From assembly GCF_026241105.1 (NCBI RefSeq), contig NZ_JAPFFT010000015.1, positions 1 to 64,000 of the forward strand: a DNA stretch of 64,000 nt, read 5' to 3'. The notes under the pieces were generated by a model. The model was not told where the DNA came from. It was given only the letters and a program-made list of their open reading frames with translations, and searched no databases. Positions 8,383 to 16,813 of this stretch are shown here, piece after piece. Numbering within the stretch: the first letter of the stretch is position 1; the number at the start of each line of letters is the position of its first letter. The position numbers were made by a program, and so were the translations under genes. This DNA comes from Arthrobacter rhizophilus (lineage in GTDB: Bacteria; Actinomycetota; Actinomycetes; Actinomycetales; Micrococcaceae).

Positions 8383-8823
8383 TCACCTCGACTGGCGCGC
8401 CAGGCCGTGTGTCCCGGCGCCTGGCGGAAGGGTGGTCCACTCGGTTTCCGTGGCCCGCATCCAGGGATAGGGCAGGAGATCCTCAAGACTGACGGTTCCC
8501 ACCTCTCCCCCGGCATCAACCAGGACAGATGTCTCGGCCCCGTAGTTGCGCAGCAGTTCCCGGCAGACGCCGCAAGGGTTGGTGACCTGGGGTTCTCCGC
8601 GTTCGTCCATGCTGACTGCAACCACCGAGTGGATCGATGCTTCCTGCGCAATACGGGCGTTGGCGAGGGCGCTGGATTCGGCACACACGTTGATCCGCTT
8701 GGAGCCTAGGTGGAGGCCCAAGTAGATGGTCCCTGACGCCCCGCGCATAGCAGCGGCCACGCGATGGTTCTCACTGTGATGCGCCTGAAGGAGAAGCTGA
8801 CGGGCCGCGTCGTAAAGCTCCAC
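8383..8823 (-). CDS. Cytidine-deaminase-like zinc hydrolase
   Basis: About 146 residues of the cytidine/blasticidin deaminase fold. The zinc site is complete: VCAES (Cys ligand and catalytic Glu) and PCGVCREL (second and third Cys). The N-terminal helix ELYDAARQLL and the strand GTIYLGLHL also fit. The start is doubtful. The frame is open far upstream but antisense to the next gene, and the only start near the family's usual N-terminus is GTG 8823, which lacks a good ribosome binding site. The gene abuts a truncated CoA transferase, so its own 5' end may have been affected by the same junction. Substrate (cytidine, blasticidin or other) cannot be told. Confidence 0.75.
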   Translation of the reverse strand: MELYDAARQLLLQAHHSENHRVAAAMRGASGTIYLGLHLGSKRINVCAESSALANARIAQEASIHSVVAVSMDERGEPQVTNPCGVCRELLRNYGAETSVLVDAGGEVGTVSLEDLLPYPWMRATETEWTTLPPGAGTHGLARQSR

Positions 8824-8852
8824 ATCCGACTCGCTGAGTTCAAAAGCGCGTG

Positions 8853-8951
8853 GCGCCGAGGCTCGGAGAACACAACGTGGAAGTCCTGCTCGAGAACGGC
8901 TTCGACAAGGAAACCATCGAGCGCCTGCAGCAGTTGGGGGTCCTCCGGTGA
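8853..8951 (+). pseudogene. C-terminal stump of CaiB-type CoA transferase
   Basis: An open frame ending at 8949-8951 encodes APRLGEHNVEVL followed by ~20 residues to the stop. APxLGEHxxEVL is the characteristic C-terminal signature of family III (CaiB/BaiF) CoA transferases. Upstream the frame closes at 8835-8837, and the DNA there is the 5' part of the deaminase on the other strand, so ~360 residues are missing. The stop overlaps the enoyl-CoA hydratase start (GTGA), as in an intact caiB-hydratase operon. This marks a deletion or rearrangement junction at about 8835-8855. Confidence 0.75.
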
Positions 8952-9775
8952 CGGCTTCGATAGTGGAGAAGACAATCTCAGTTCCCAACCCAGTTGACCA
9001 GGTCACGCTGACCATCGAGAACCACGTAGCCACAGTGGTCATAGACCGCCAGCACGTGCTCAACGCCGTCGACGGGACCGCCCAGGCCAGGCTCAATGAC
9101 ATCTGGGACCAGCTCGAAGCCGATCCTGAAGTACGCGCCGTCGTCATCACCGGTGCCGGCGCGCGGGCGTTCTGCGTCGGGGCGGACATGTCCGCCTCTG
9201 CCGTGGACAAGACCGGCCTGCAGTACTGGGCCGAACTCGACCCCAACGGCTTCGGCGGACTGAGCCTGAGGACAAGCCTGGACATTCCGGTGATTGCCCG
9301 GGTGAACGGCTACGCGCTGGGCGGCGGCATGGAGATCGTACTCGGTGCCGACATCGTCGTCGCCGCGGACACGGCGCGATTCGGCCTCACCGAACCTCGC
9401 GTCGGGCGTCTGGCGCTCGACGGCGGCATCCATCAGCTGGTGCGCCGCGTCCCCTACACCCAGGCGATGGGCATGCTCCTCACCGGTCGCAAGGCCGAGG
9501 CCTCGGAGATGCAATCGATGGGATTGGTCAATGAAGTAGTTCCCGCAGATGAGCTCGACGCCGCGGTGCAGCGCTGGGTGGACCAGATCCTCGCGTGCGC
9601 GCCCAGCTCCGTCCGGGCCGTCAAGCAGATGGTCAGCAGGACCGGCCACCTCAGTGCCGCGGAAGCCCGTGGCCTCAGGCTACCGGCCCTCATGGCCGCC
9701 CTGGACAGTGAAGACTCCGCCGAAGGCGTGTGCGCTTTCCAGGAAAAGCGCCCGCCAGTGTGGCCGGGCCGCTAG
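8948..9775 (+). CDS. Enoyl-CoA hydratase/isomerase (CaiD-like)
   Basis: 275-residue crotonase-fold enzyme. It shows the oxyanion-hole region AFCVGADM and the core GYALGGGMEIVLGADIVVA. Both acidic residues used by hydratases are present, Glu in GGGMEI and Glu in LTEPRVG, so water addition to an enoyl-CoA is likely. GTG 8948 overlaps the stop of the CoA-transferase stump (GTGA), implying the two were once coupled. With the transferase truncated, the operon has lost its visible CoA-activating step. It leads the cluster of DapA-like, SDR and aldehyde dehydrogenase genes. Substrate unknown. Confidence 0.88.
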   Translation: MTASIVEKTISVPNPVDQVTLTIENHVATVVIDRQHVLNAVDGTAQARLNDIWDQLEADPEVRAVVITGAGARAFCVGADMSASAVDKTGLQYWAELDPNGFGGLSLRTSLDIPVIARVNGYALGGGMEIVLGADIVVAADTARFGLTEPRVGRLALDGGIHQLVRRVPYTQAMGMLLTGRKAEASEMQSMGLVNEVVPADELDAAVQRWVDQILACAPSSVRAVKQMVSRTGHLSAAEARGLRLPALMAALDSEDSAEGVCAFQEKRPPVWPGR

Positions 9776-9832
9776 GTGCGGCACGAACAAGTGCAAGACA
9801 CCGAACTTCAGCATGAACGGAAGGACAATCCA

Positions 9833-10750
9833 ATGCGGGAATCACTAGCACCCGGAGTGTGGGGCGTCGTCGCCTCGCCATTCCAGGGCAGCACCCTCAA
9901 TCTGGACACCGACAGCCTGGCCCAGTTGGTGGAGCACTATGAATCCATCGGCGCCACGGGGCTGACTGTCCTGGGTGTCTTCGGTGAGGCCGCCGCCCTG
10001 ACCGCAGCGGAGCGCAGCCTGGCACTTGAAGTGGTAGTCGAAGAAACCCGATTGCCCCTTGTGGTGGGGGTGACCTCGCTCTTCACCGGCACCGCGGTCG
10101 AAGAAATCCGCGCGGCCCAGGCCGTGACCGGAGACCGGCTCGCGGCAGTCATGGTGCAAGCCAATTCAGCACGCCCGGAGGTGGTGATCGCGCACCTGAA
10201 CGCCATCCACCAATCCACCGGCGCCAAGGTGGTCCTGCAGGACTACCCGGTGGCCAGCGGCGTCAGCATCAGCACGGAAGCACTTATTTACGTGGTCCAG
10301 ACGTGCAAGTTCGTTGTCGCGGTAAAGGCCGAGGCCCCGCCCACCAGTGTGGCCATCGCCCAACTGGCGGCCGCCGTCGACGTCTCCGTGTTCGGCGGAC
10401 AGGGTCTGCTGGATGAGCTGGTGGCCGGCGCCGCAGGCGCCATGACCGGGTTCTCCTTCCCGGAAGCCCTCGTCGCCTGCGTCCGCGCATGGCAGTCCAA
10501 CGGCTACGACGCCGCCCGGGACGCGCTGCTCCCGTACCTGCCGCTCATCAACTTCGAGCAGCAGGCCCGGATCGCCCTGGCGGTCCGGAAGGAGTGTTTC
10601 CGTGAGCGGGGGCTCATCAAGGACTCCGGAGTGCGCCCGCCTGCGGCTCCTTTCCCCGCGGCCCTCAGGAACGGAATGCTGACGCATCTCGCCGAAGCCG
10701 CCAGCGCACTCTCCCTTGCCCCAACCGCCCAAACAGCAGGAAGGCCCTGA
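9833..10750 (+). CDS. DapA/NanA-family lyase or dehydratase
   Basis: 305-residue TIM-barrel protein of the dihydrodipicolinate synthase/N-acetylneuraminate lyase family. The Schiff-base lysine is probably that in VVAVKAEAPP and the helper tyrosine that in VLQDYPV. ATG 9833 was chosen because the product begins in the family's usual way (GVWGVVASPF) and AAGGAC precedes it; the frame opens at 9776. Its stop overlaps the SDR start (TGATG). This is not the housekeeping lysine gene: it sits in a catabolic cluster, where such proteins usually cleave or dehydrate 2-oxo acids. The exact reaction is unknown. Confidence 0.82.
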   Translation: MRESLAPGVWGVVASPFQGSTLNLDTDSLAQLVEHYESIGATGLTVLGVFGEAAALTAAERSLALEVVVEETRLPLVVGVTSLFTGTAVEEIRAAQAVTGDRLAAVMVQANSARPEVVIAHLNAIHQSTGAKVVLQDYPVASGVSISTEALIYVVQTCKFVVAVKAEAPPTSVAIAQLAAAVDVSVFGGQGLLDELVAGAAGAMTGFSFPEALVACVRAWQSNGYDAARDALLPYLPLINFEQQARIALAVRKECFRERGLIKDSGVRPPAAPFPAALRNGMLTHLAEAASALSLAPTAQTAGRP

Positions 10751-11535
10751 TGGACTTCGGAATCAGCGGAAAGACCGCCTTCGTCGCCGCCTCCACAGGA
10801 GGACTGGGACTCGCCGTCGCCCGCGCCCTCGCTGCCGAGGGCGTGCGCGTGGCCATTACCGGCCGGCGCGGCGAGCTGGCAGAGAAGATCGCGGCGGAGC
10901 TGCAAGCAGACGGCCACAGCGCCGTGGCTGTCGAAGCGGACCTGAGCACCGCGGACGGAGTGACCGCCGCCGTCGAACGCGCCGTGGATCTGCTCGGCCC
11001 CATCGATATCCTGGTGCTCAATGGCCCCGGCCCCAAGCCCGGAGCCGCAGCGAGCCTTGGCGCCGACGACATCGCTGCGGCGTTCGAGTTACTGGTGAAA
11101 CCGCACCACGCGCTTGTCTCGAAGATCCTGCCCGGGATGCGGGAGCGGCGCTGGGGGCGAATCCTGGCCATCGGATCCAGCGGAATCGCGGCGCCGCTGC
11201 CAAACCTCGCCGTCTCCAACACGGGCCGTGCGGCATTGGCCGGGTACCTCAAGACCCTTGCGGCTGAAGTAGCCCTCGACGCTGTCACGGTCAACATGCT
11301 CCTCCCCGGACGCATCGGCACAGACCGCGTCGCGGAACTGGACCGGGCGGCAGCCAAGCGCCGCGGCACCACACCGGAGGAAATCCAACTCGAATCGCGC
11401 AAGACCATCCCGGCCCGGCGCTACGGCGAACCCGAAGAGTTCGGTGCCGCCGGCGCCTTCCTCTGCAGCGCCCCGGCGTCGTACATCACCGGCGTCGCGC
11501 TTCGCTGCGACGGCGGCCTGATCCGGAGTCTCTAG
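10750..11535 (+). CDS. SDR-family oxidoreductase, atypical active site
   Basis: 261-residue short-chain dehydrogenase/reductase. The nucleotide site is STGGLGLA near residue 15 and the C-terminal Gly-Gly (CDGGLIRSL) is normal. The usual Tyr-x-x-x-Lys catalytic pair is missing: where YSASKAAL is expected the protein has SNTGRAAL, so Tyr is Ser and Lys is Arg. The serine of GSSG is kept. Related SDRs with SNxxRA at this place exist and are poorly characterised. It starts inside the stop of the DapA-like gene (TGATG) and is thus coupled to it. It may be a non-canonical reductase or a binding protein. Confidence 0.85.
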   Translation: MDFGISGKTAFVAASTGGLGLAVARALAAEGVRVAITGRRGELAEKIAAELQADGHSAVAVEADLSTADGVTAAVERAVDLLGPIDILVLNGPGPKPGAAASLGADDIAAAFELLVKPHHALVSKILPGMRERRWGRILAIGSSGIAAPLPNLAVSNTGRAALAGYLKTLAAEVALDAVTVNMLLPGRIGTDRVAELDRAAAKRRGTTPEEIQLESRKTIPARRYGEPEEFGAAGAFLCSAPASYITGVALRCDGGLIRSL

Positions 11536-11594
11536 TCCCCGGTCTCCAACAAAACCAAACTGCCCAATCCCAACTGCCAAGCCAAAGGATTACC

Positions 11595-13064
11595 ATGACT
11601 TCCATCGCCACCGAAACAGCAACCTCCACCGAGGTGGCAATCGCGCTGCACCTGATCAACGGCGAATGGTGCGGTGAGCCCGAAACCGAGCGAATCAACC
11701 CGGCCCGCCCGGACGAACTCGCTGCCCTCTCCCCGAGTGGCACCGCCGCCGACGTCGACGCGGCCATCACCGCCGCTGCCGCCGCCCAACCGGCATGGGC
11801 AGCCCTGCCCTCCCCGGCCCGTGGCGCCATCCTCATGACCGCCGGCAACCTGCTCGCGGACCGCCAGAGCGCCATAGCGGAGGACCTGGTCCGAGAGGAA
11901 GGCAAGACCCTCGCCGAGGCCATGGGAGAGGTCAAGCGCGCCTCGGACGTGCTGCGCTTCTTCGGCTCCCTTGGCTGGGCCGCCAGTGGCGAAGTACTGC
12001 CCAGCGGCCTGCCGGACACGACCATCACCACCCGGCGCGAGCCGCTCGGCGTCGTCGGCCTCATTACCCCGTGGAACTTCCCCATTGCCATCCCGGCATG
12101 GAAAGCCGCCCCGGCACTCATCAGCGGTAACGCCGTGGTCATCAAGCCGGCCGAACTCACCCCGCTCTCCGCGACTCACCTCGCCCACGCCCTGCGGGAC
12201 GCCGGACTCCCGGCCGGAATCTTCAACGTGGTGCACGGCAAGGGCCGCGTGGTGGGCGACGCCTTGGCGCGCGATCCCCGCATCGCCGGGCTGTCCTTCA
12301 CCGGATCCACCAAAGTGGGGCTCGGGCTACAGGAAATCCTGAACGCCCGCCGTGCCCGCGTACAGCTGGAAATGGGCGGCAAGAACGGCGTCTTGGTCCT
12401 CGACGACGCCGATCCGCGCAAAGCCGCTGCGGTAGTCGCAGCCGGTGCGTTCGGACTTACCGGCCAGGCGTGCACGGCAACGTCCCGCGTCTACGTCACC
12501 CCTGGCATCCGCGACGCCTTTCTTGAGGCCCTGGTTGCCGAGGCAGCCAAGTACACTGCCGGTGACGGCCTTGACGGCGCCAAGATGGGCGCAGTGGTGA
12601 GCAGCCAGCAGTTCGAACAGGACCAGGCTGCGGTGCGCACCGCCGTCGAACGCGGCGCCACCCTCCTGCACGGAGAGTACGACGGCGATTCCTCCGGTGC
12701 GCTGTTCTTCCCGGCCGCTGTGCTCACCGATCTTCGGTTTGACGACGCTGCCGTGACGGAGGAAATCTTCGGCCCGGTTGTTGCGGTCCTTGAGGTTCCC
12801 GACTACGAGGCGGGCCTCGCCGCGATCAACGATTCCCGCTATGGGCTCACAGCCGGCATCTGCACCGATTCCCTGGCCCTGGCCACGGACTTCGCCGCGC
12901 GGGCGCAGGCAGGCGTGATCAAGGTCAACCGTCCCACCGCGGGCTTGGACTTGAACGTGCCGTTCGGTGGCGTGAAGGACTCCTCCACCAACACCTTCCG
13001 CGAGCAGGGCAAGTCCGCACTGGACTTCTTCACCTGGGGCAAGACCGTTTACACCGGTGTGTAG
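11595..13064 (+). CDS. NAD(P)-dependent aldehyde dehydrogenase
   Basis: 489-residue aldehyde dehydrogenase. It shows PWNFPIAIP, the cofactor lysine in VVIKPAEL, the GSTxVG turn in FTGSTKVG, catalytic Glu in LEMGGKN and catalytic Cys in GQACTATSR. The ending [19 protein letters not shown] resembles 2-oxoglutarate-semialdehyde-type dehydrogenases, which often accompany DapA-family dehydratases in sugar-acid pathways; that link is suggestive only. AAAGGA lies before ATG 11595. It is 59 bases past the SDR gene and six bases before the ferredoxin gene, so it belongs to the same cluster. Confidence 0.92.
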   Translation: MTSIATETATSTEVAIALHLINGEWCGEPETERINPARPDELAALSPSGTAADVDAAITAAAAAQPAWAALPSPARGAILMTAGNLLADRQSAIAEDLVREEGKTLAEAMGEVKRASDVLRFFGSLGWAASGEVLPSGLPDTTITTRREPLGVVGLITPWNFPIAIPAWKAAPALISGNAVVIKPAELTPLSATHLAHALRDAGLPAGIFNVVHGKGRVVGDALARDPRIAGLSFTGSTKVGLGLQEILNARRARVQLEMGGKNGVLVLDDADPRKAAAVVAAGAFGLTGQACTATSRVYVTPGIRDAFLEALVAEAAKYTAGDGLDGAKMGAVVSSQQFEQDQAAVRTAVERGATLLHGEYDGDSSGALFFPAAVLTDLRFDDAAVTEEIFGPVVAVLEVPDYEAGLAAINDSRYGLTAGICTDSLALATDFAARAQAGVIKVNRPTAGLDLNVPFGGVKDSSTNTFREQGKSALDFFTWGKTVYTGV

Positions 13065-13070
13065 CGCGCC

Positions 13071-13388
13071 ATGACTTACGTGATTGCGCAGCCCTGCGTG
13101 GATGTCAAGGACAAAGCCTGCATCGACGAATGCCCGGTGGACTGCATCTACGAAGGCGAACGCTCGCTTTACATCCACCCATCCGAGTGCGTGGATTGCG
13201 GTGCCTGCGATCCTGTCTGCCCGGTAGAGGCGATCTACTACGCCGACGATGTCCCGGATGAGTGGGCGGACTATGTCCGGGCCAACGTGGAGTTCTTCGA
13301 TGACCTCGGATCTCCGCAAGGCGCCTCGGCGCTGGGGAACCTCGGGCGGGACCACCCGGTGGTTGCGGAGGCGCGGGTCTCCGCATAG
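13071..13388 (+). CDS. fdxA: Seven-iron ferredoxin
   Basis: 105-residue ferredoxin with an N-terminal cluster region (CVDVKDKACIDECPVDC) and a 4Fe-4S motif CVDCGACDPVCP. The 3Fe-4S/4Fe-4S pattern and length match actinobacterial FdxA. It follows the aldehyde dehydrogenase by six bases. Genomes usually carry an electron-transfer ferredoxin like this as housekeeping, but here the spacing ties it to the catabolic cluster, where it could serve an oxygenase encoded elsewhere. No oxygenase reductase is visible nearby, although a 2OG-dependent oxygenase (which does not need ferredoxin) lies at 13754. Confidence 0.93.
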   Translation: MTYVIAQPCVDVKDKACIDECPVDCIYEGERSLYIHPSECVDCGACDPVCPVEAIYYADDVPDEWADYVRANVEFFDDLGSPQGASALGNLGRDHPVVAEARVSA

Positions 13389-13416
13389 GCACCGGGTCTT
13401 CGCGTAGCCGCCGGCG

Positions 13417-13728
13417 CTACCCAACCAGCCTGGCCTGGATCGCCTGCCGAAGGGCTTCCAGGCTGGGCAGCCCGGAGAGGCCTCCGACCCTAGGGTAGAC
13501 GCGACAAGTCATGGCCGGTTCGGCCGTCGACGGGAAGAGGTCCACTCCGTCCAGGGTGAACGTCGGGGATCCGTGGAAGCCGGACACGGTGGCTTCTTCG
13601 TCCGTCATGATCTCCCTGACTGCCATCAGCGCAGGATCGGTCCCAACAAGCTCCAAAGCTTGGGAAAACAGTTCCCGGGCTGCGGACCCGTGCGGGCAGT
13701 CTTGGATGGTGAGCAATTCGAAGTCCAT
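13417..13728 (-). CDS. Thioredoxin-fold thiol protein
   Basis: 103-residue thioredoxin-like protein. The active-site position reads DCPHGSAA, with one cysteine instead of CxxC, followed by the cis-proline region GSPTFTLDG. The tail (TCRVYPRVGGLSGLPSLEALRQAI) matches a small family of actinobacterial thioredoxin-like proteins often placed near mercury or redox genes; no mercury gene is seen here. It converges with the ferredoxin gene with 28 bases between stops. Probably a monothiol redox or binding protein; function unproven. Confidence 0.7.
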   Translation of the reverse strand: MDFELLTIQDCPHGSAARELFSQALELVGTDPALMAVREIMTDEEATVSGFHGSPTFTLDGVDLFPSTAEPAMTCRVYPRVGGLSGLPSLEALRQAIQARLVG

Positions 13729-13753
13729 GCCCTCATTATCCGCCCCGGCGCCG

Positions 13754-14767
13754 TCAGCCTGTCAGCAGGTCAGCGTGCTGGGCCGCGACGACGTTCGGGT
13801 GTGCCCGAAGCCGGTAGCGGAGGGCATTGTCACCGTAGGTTTCAAGAATCGGGCTGTTCGTCGGGTCAACCGACAGGCCGCGCGCCTTCGCTTGAAACTC
13901 CGGGCTCACCGCGAGCTGCGGCATTCTCGCGTCCAGCGCCGGATTGTAGAAAAACGGTAGGGATATCCGGTCAGTGCCTCGAAGGGGTGAGATCACGCGA
14001 TGCAGTGTTGCCTTGAGGTAGCCGTTGGTGGCCAGCTCCAGCATTTCGCCAATGTTGACCACGAATGTTCCCGGCACTTGGGGCGCGTCGATCCACTTCC
14101 CTTGATACTCGACCTGGAGGCCTCCCTTTCCAGGCTCCACGAGGAGGAGCGTCAGCACGCCTCCATCGCGGTGGGACCCGACGCCCTGTTTGGGTTCCGG
14201 GTTGGACTCCCCCGGATATCGGACAATCTTGAGCACCGGGAAAGCCCGTGCGGCGAACGCAGCATCAAAAGTGTCCTCGGGCGCTCCGAGAGAAACCGCC
14301 AATGCCCGCAGCAGTGTCAGGGAAATGGCACTCAGCCGTTCCGTCCATTCTGAGACAATCCCTTGCATTTCCGGGAGCGCGGCTGGCCACAGATTGGGCC
14401 CTTCCAGGCGCCAATAGTCCGCAACGTCCGGCCCCGGCTCCACAGCGTCACGCTCGACGCCGATGTCGATCTGCTCGCGCCAATCGACCCCACCATCGGT
14501 GAGCTCACCGCCGACACGGGTATAACCGCGGAACTGGGGGCTGTGGACATTCTCGATCGCGAGTTTTTCTTGTTCCGGCAACTCGAAGAAGCGGCGCGAC
14601 ACATCGAGAATAGCGTCCGTCAACTCCAGCGGGATGCCGTGCCCGGCCAGGTAGAGAAAGCCAATCTCGTGCATGGCATTGCGGAGTTCGTCACGGAACC
14701 GGGCCGCCTCGTCCGCTCCGGCATTCAAACGTGAAAGATCGAGTACGGGCAATGTATCGAGTGTCAA
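13754..14767 (-). CDS. 2-oxoglutarate/Fe(II) oxygenase (isopenicillin-N-synthase family)
   Basis: 337-residue non-haem iron oxygenase. The N-terminal DIOX_N part (PVLDLSRL, GFLYLAGHGI) and the C-terminal jelly roll are complete. Iron ligands appear as SHRDGG (His and Asp) and TLHRVI (His), and the 2-oxoglutarate arginine is in DRISLPFFYNP. Such proteins hydroxylate or desaturate small molecules; the substrate cannot be read from sequence. It ends 26 bases upstream of the thioredoxin-like gene on the same strand, so they may be co-transcribed. Confidence 0.88.
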   Translation of the reverse strand: MTLDTLPVLDLSRLNAGADEAARFRDELRNAMHEIGFLYLAGHGIPLELTDAILDVSRRFFELPEQEKLAIENVHSPQFRGYTRVGGELTDGGVDWREQIDIGVERDAVEPGPDVADYWRLEGPNLWPAALPEMQGIVSEWTERLSAISLTLLRALAVSLGAPEDTFDAAFAARAFPVLKIVRYPGESNPEPKQGVGSHRDGGVLTLLLVEPGKGGLQVEYQGKWIDAPQVPGTFVVNIGEMLELATNGYLKATLHRVISPLRGTDRISLPFFYNPALDARMPQLAVSPEFQAKARGLSVDPTNSPILETYGDNALRYRLRAHPNVVAAQHADLLTG

Positions 14768-14816
14768 TGCATTTCGTCCTTTTCATCGAGTGTCGCACGA
14801 GTGTTCACGTGGTGCT

Positions 14817-15164
14817 TCAATCCGGCATTTTGGGACGCCACACTCCGAAACGGTTGCCGTGCGGGTCCAGGAGGTGCGCGAACTCGATGGCGCCGTTGTC
14901 AACGAACGGAAGGGCGACACTCGCACCGAGAGACTCGGCCTTGGCGATCGCGGCCTTCACATCGTCGACTTGCACGTAGAAGATCGCCCAGGACGTCCCG
15001 TCCAGCGACGTGGTGTTCCATAGACCGCCCTTGTCGCCGTTCACCATCTGGTAGCCGGCGGGCGAGGACTCACCAAACGCCCAGTCGAAGAGTGAGCCGT
15101 AGAAGGTCCGCGCACTGTCCGGATCAGGGGAGCCGACTTCGAAGTAGTTCACTGTGGAGGCCAT
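14817..15164 (-). CDS. VOC-family (glyoxalase-like) protein
   Basis: 115-residue vicinal-oxygen-chelate protein. It starts VNYFEVGSPDPDSARTFY, a common opening of this family, and ends HLLDPHGNRFGVWRPK with a metal-ligand-like DPxGN motif. ATG 15164 has AAGGAA upstream; the open frame reaches 15272 without resemblance. Members act as lyases, dioxygenases or antibiotic-binding proteins. Neighbouring same-strand genes (SnoaL-like upstream, oxygenase downstream) do not settle the substrate. Confidence 0.82.
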   Translation of the reverse strand: MASTVNYFEVGSPDPDSARTFYGSLFDWAFGESSPAGYQMVNGDKGGLWNTTSLDGTSWAIFYVQVDDVKAAIAKAESLGASVALPFVDNGAIEFAHLLDPHGNRFGVWRPKMPD

Positions 15165-15334
15165 GAATGTTCCTTTCCACTTCGGCCCCGAAAAGACGCA
15201 GGCCGCCGCCAGACCTGGGTGCGGCTTCCATTTCTGCTCCTTTGCTGGTGTGGAAGTGTATGGACATGCCAAGCAATAGACCCGGCAACTCGGTATGTCA
15301 ATGACTTTTCAAGGGCGCGATCCAAATCCGATAT

Positions 15335-15727
15335 TCAGGCCCAGAATTCGTCTGCCTTGGCCGTCTCCTCGAAGTACTCCCGGCCCTCGACAACCTTTCC
15401 GTCGCGGAGTACGAAGGAGATGGCAGTGGCAACGTCCAGGGTTTTTCCGTCGCTTTCAGCGTGGGTTTGCTGGAGCCCCACGGTGTGGTTTTCCCCGCCG
15501 ACGATGTCCTGGACCATCGCTTTGAAGGAACCTTGGGAACGCGCTCCCAGCTCGCCGAAGTAGGCCAGGATGGCGTCGTGACCTTGTTTCGTCCCGGACA
15601 GCACGCCACTTCCTCCTGCGTACCAGACTGCGTCCTCCGCAAACAACTCGCCGAGTGCCGCGAGATCACCTGCGTTAAAGGCCTCGTACCCTCGCCGGAC
15701 CAATTCAGCGTTTTCTGTAGCTCCCAT
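15335..15727 (-). CDS. SnoaL/NTF2-like protein
   Basis: 130-residue alpha+beta-barrel protein (ENAELVRRGYEAFNAGDLAALGELFAEDAVWY...), the usual pattern of SnoaL-like or ketosteroid-isomerase-related proteins. ATG 15727 is preceded by GGAGAGG; the upstream extension to 15835 lacks resemblance. Function in this group ranges from isomerases to simple ligand-binding proteins. It diverges from the alpha/beta hydrolase gene at 15904. Confidence 0.8.
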   Translation of the reverse strand: MGATENAELVRRGYEAFNAGDLAALGELFAEDAVWYAGGSGVLSGTKQGHDAILAYFGELGARSQGSFKAMVQDIVGGENHTVGLQQTHAESDGKTLDVATAISFVLRDGKVVEGREYFEETAKADEFWA

Positions 15728-15903
15728 GTCGGATACCTCTCCGTCATCCTCGTCGGTCAAATGGGACGGGTTAAGGCTATTCCTGGCCCGAGTGCCTGTC
15801 GATGGGGAAGCCCCCAAATTCAGGGACCATCCCAAGCTCTGTCAAAGGCAATTCAGTGGCAAGCTTGACCACAAAGACGCCGCACCCGCATGGAGGGCAA
15901 GCC

Positions 15904-16755
15904 GTGATTGACACTGCCGAGGCCGTTCTTCACGACGGCACGATGATCCCGGTAACCATCCAAGGGAACGGGCGTGCGCTGATAATCCCAGCACGCATCG
16001 CTCCCTATCTTCCGGAGGAGGCCGACACCATGCGCCGGTGGGGCGCTGATCCAGATCTGGGACCCAACTTGGTCAACGGTCTTGCGCGAACAAACCGAGT
16101 CGTCGTCGCCGATTACGAAGGGCATCGGATGGCCCATCCTGCACCGGACACCCTCACCCCTGGGAACGTGTCCGCAGATTTCCTTGCCATCGCCGATGCC
16201 GCTGACGCTCGCACCTTCGCCTACTACGGTTACTCATGGTTGGCGCTTTGCGGGCTGCAACTCGCAATCCGAACGAACCGCCTTTGGGCGCTGGCCATGG
16301 GCGGATACCCGCCGCGCGATGGACCCTACGAGAGTATGCTGGCGGTCACGAGGGCAGCGCACTCGATGGCCAAACAATCCGCCAATCAGGTTCCTTCACC
16401 GGCCACTGCGGCGGAACCCGGCGACTGGGACGCGGTCCCCGTCCAAACAAATGAGGCACAAACCCGCCAATTCGTCACGCTCTACGAGGCCCTCCAGGAC
16501 TTCGACGACTCCTCGGACGCGGTCCCGCGTGATTTGCCGAGGCTTGCCTTCGCCGGCGCGGACGACCGGATCGACTACGGACCCGCATGGGGAAATGTCC
16601 ACGTAGAGATCGGTGAGCCCTTGGCGTTACACAAGCAAGCCCTCATTGAGGCCGGATGGGATGTCCAAGTACTTCCCGGCCTCGACCACATCAGCGCGAT
16701 GCACAGCTCAGTCGTCTTGCCTATCCTGACGGACTGGCTCCGGAAGATCGGCTAG
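15904..16755 (+). CDS. Alpha/beta-hydrolase
   Basis: 283-residue alpha/beta-hydrolase-fold protein. The nucleophile elbow reads GYSWLA and the late histidine is in GLDHIS. It has a short cap (~residues 135-190) that is Ala/Gln rich. GTG 15904 was preferred because GGAGGG lies just upstream; in-frame ATG 15802 would add 34 low-complexity residues. No pathway partner is apparent. Esterase, lipase or haloalkane-type activity all remain possible. Confidence 0.78.
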   Translation: MIDTAEAVLHDGTMIPVTIQGNGRALIIPARIAPYLPEEADTMRRWGADPDLGPNLVNGLARTNRVVVADYEGHRMAHPAPDTLTPGNVSADFLAIADAADARTFAYYGYSWLALCGLQLAIRTNRLWALAMGGYPPRDGPYESMLAVTRAAHSMAKQSANQVPSPATAAEPGDWDAVPVQTNEAQTRQFVTLYEALQDFDDSSDAVPRDLPRLAFAGADDRIDYGPAWGNVHVEIGEPLALHKQALIEAGWDVQVLPGLDHISAMHSSVVLPILTDWLRKIG

Positions 16756-16813
16756 GCCTGCTTGCATTGACAAGACTCTTGAGACACATCCGGGCCGGTG
16801 GGACGATGAAGCG

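Noticed and set aside
8824..9285. Long upstream extension of the deaminase frame
   Set aside because: It is antisense to the enoyl-CoA hydratase and has no deaminase similarity; an open frame by GC bias only.
13404..13420. Hairpin between ferredoxin and thioredoxin-like genes
   Set aside because: Only a five-base stem and it overlaps the stop region of the minus gene.
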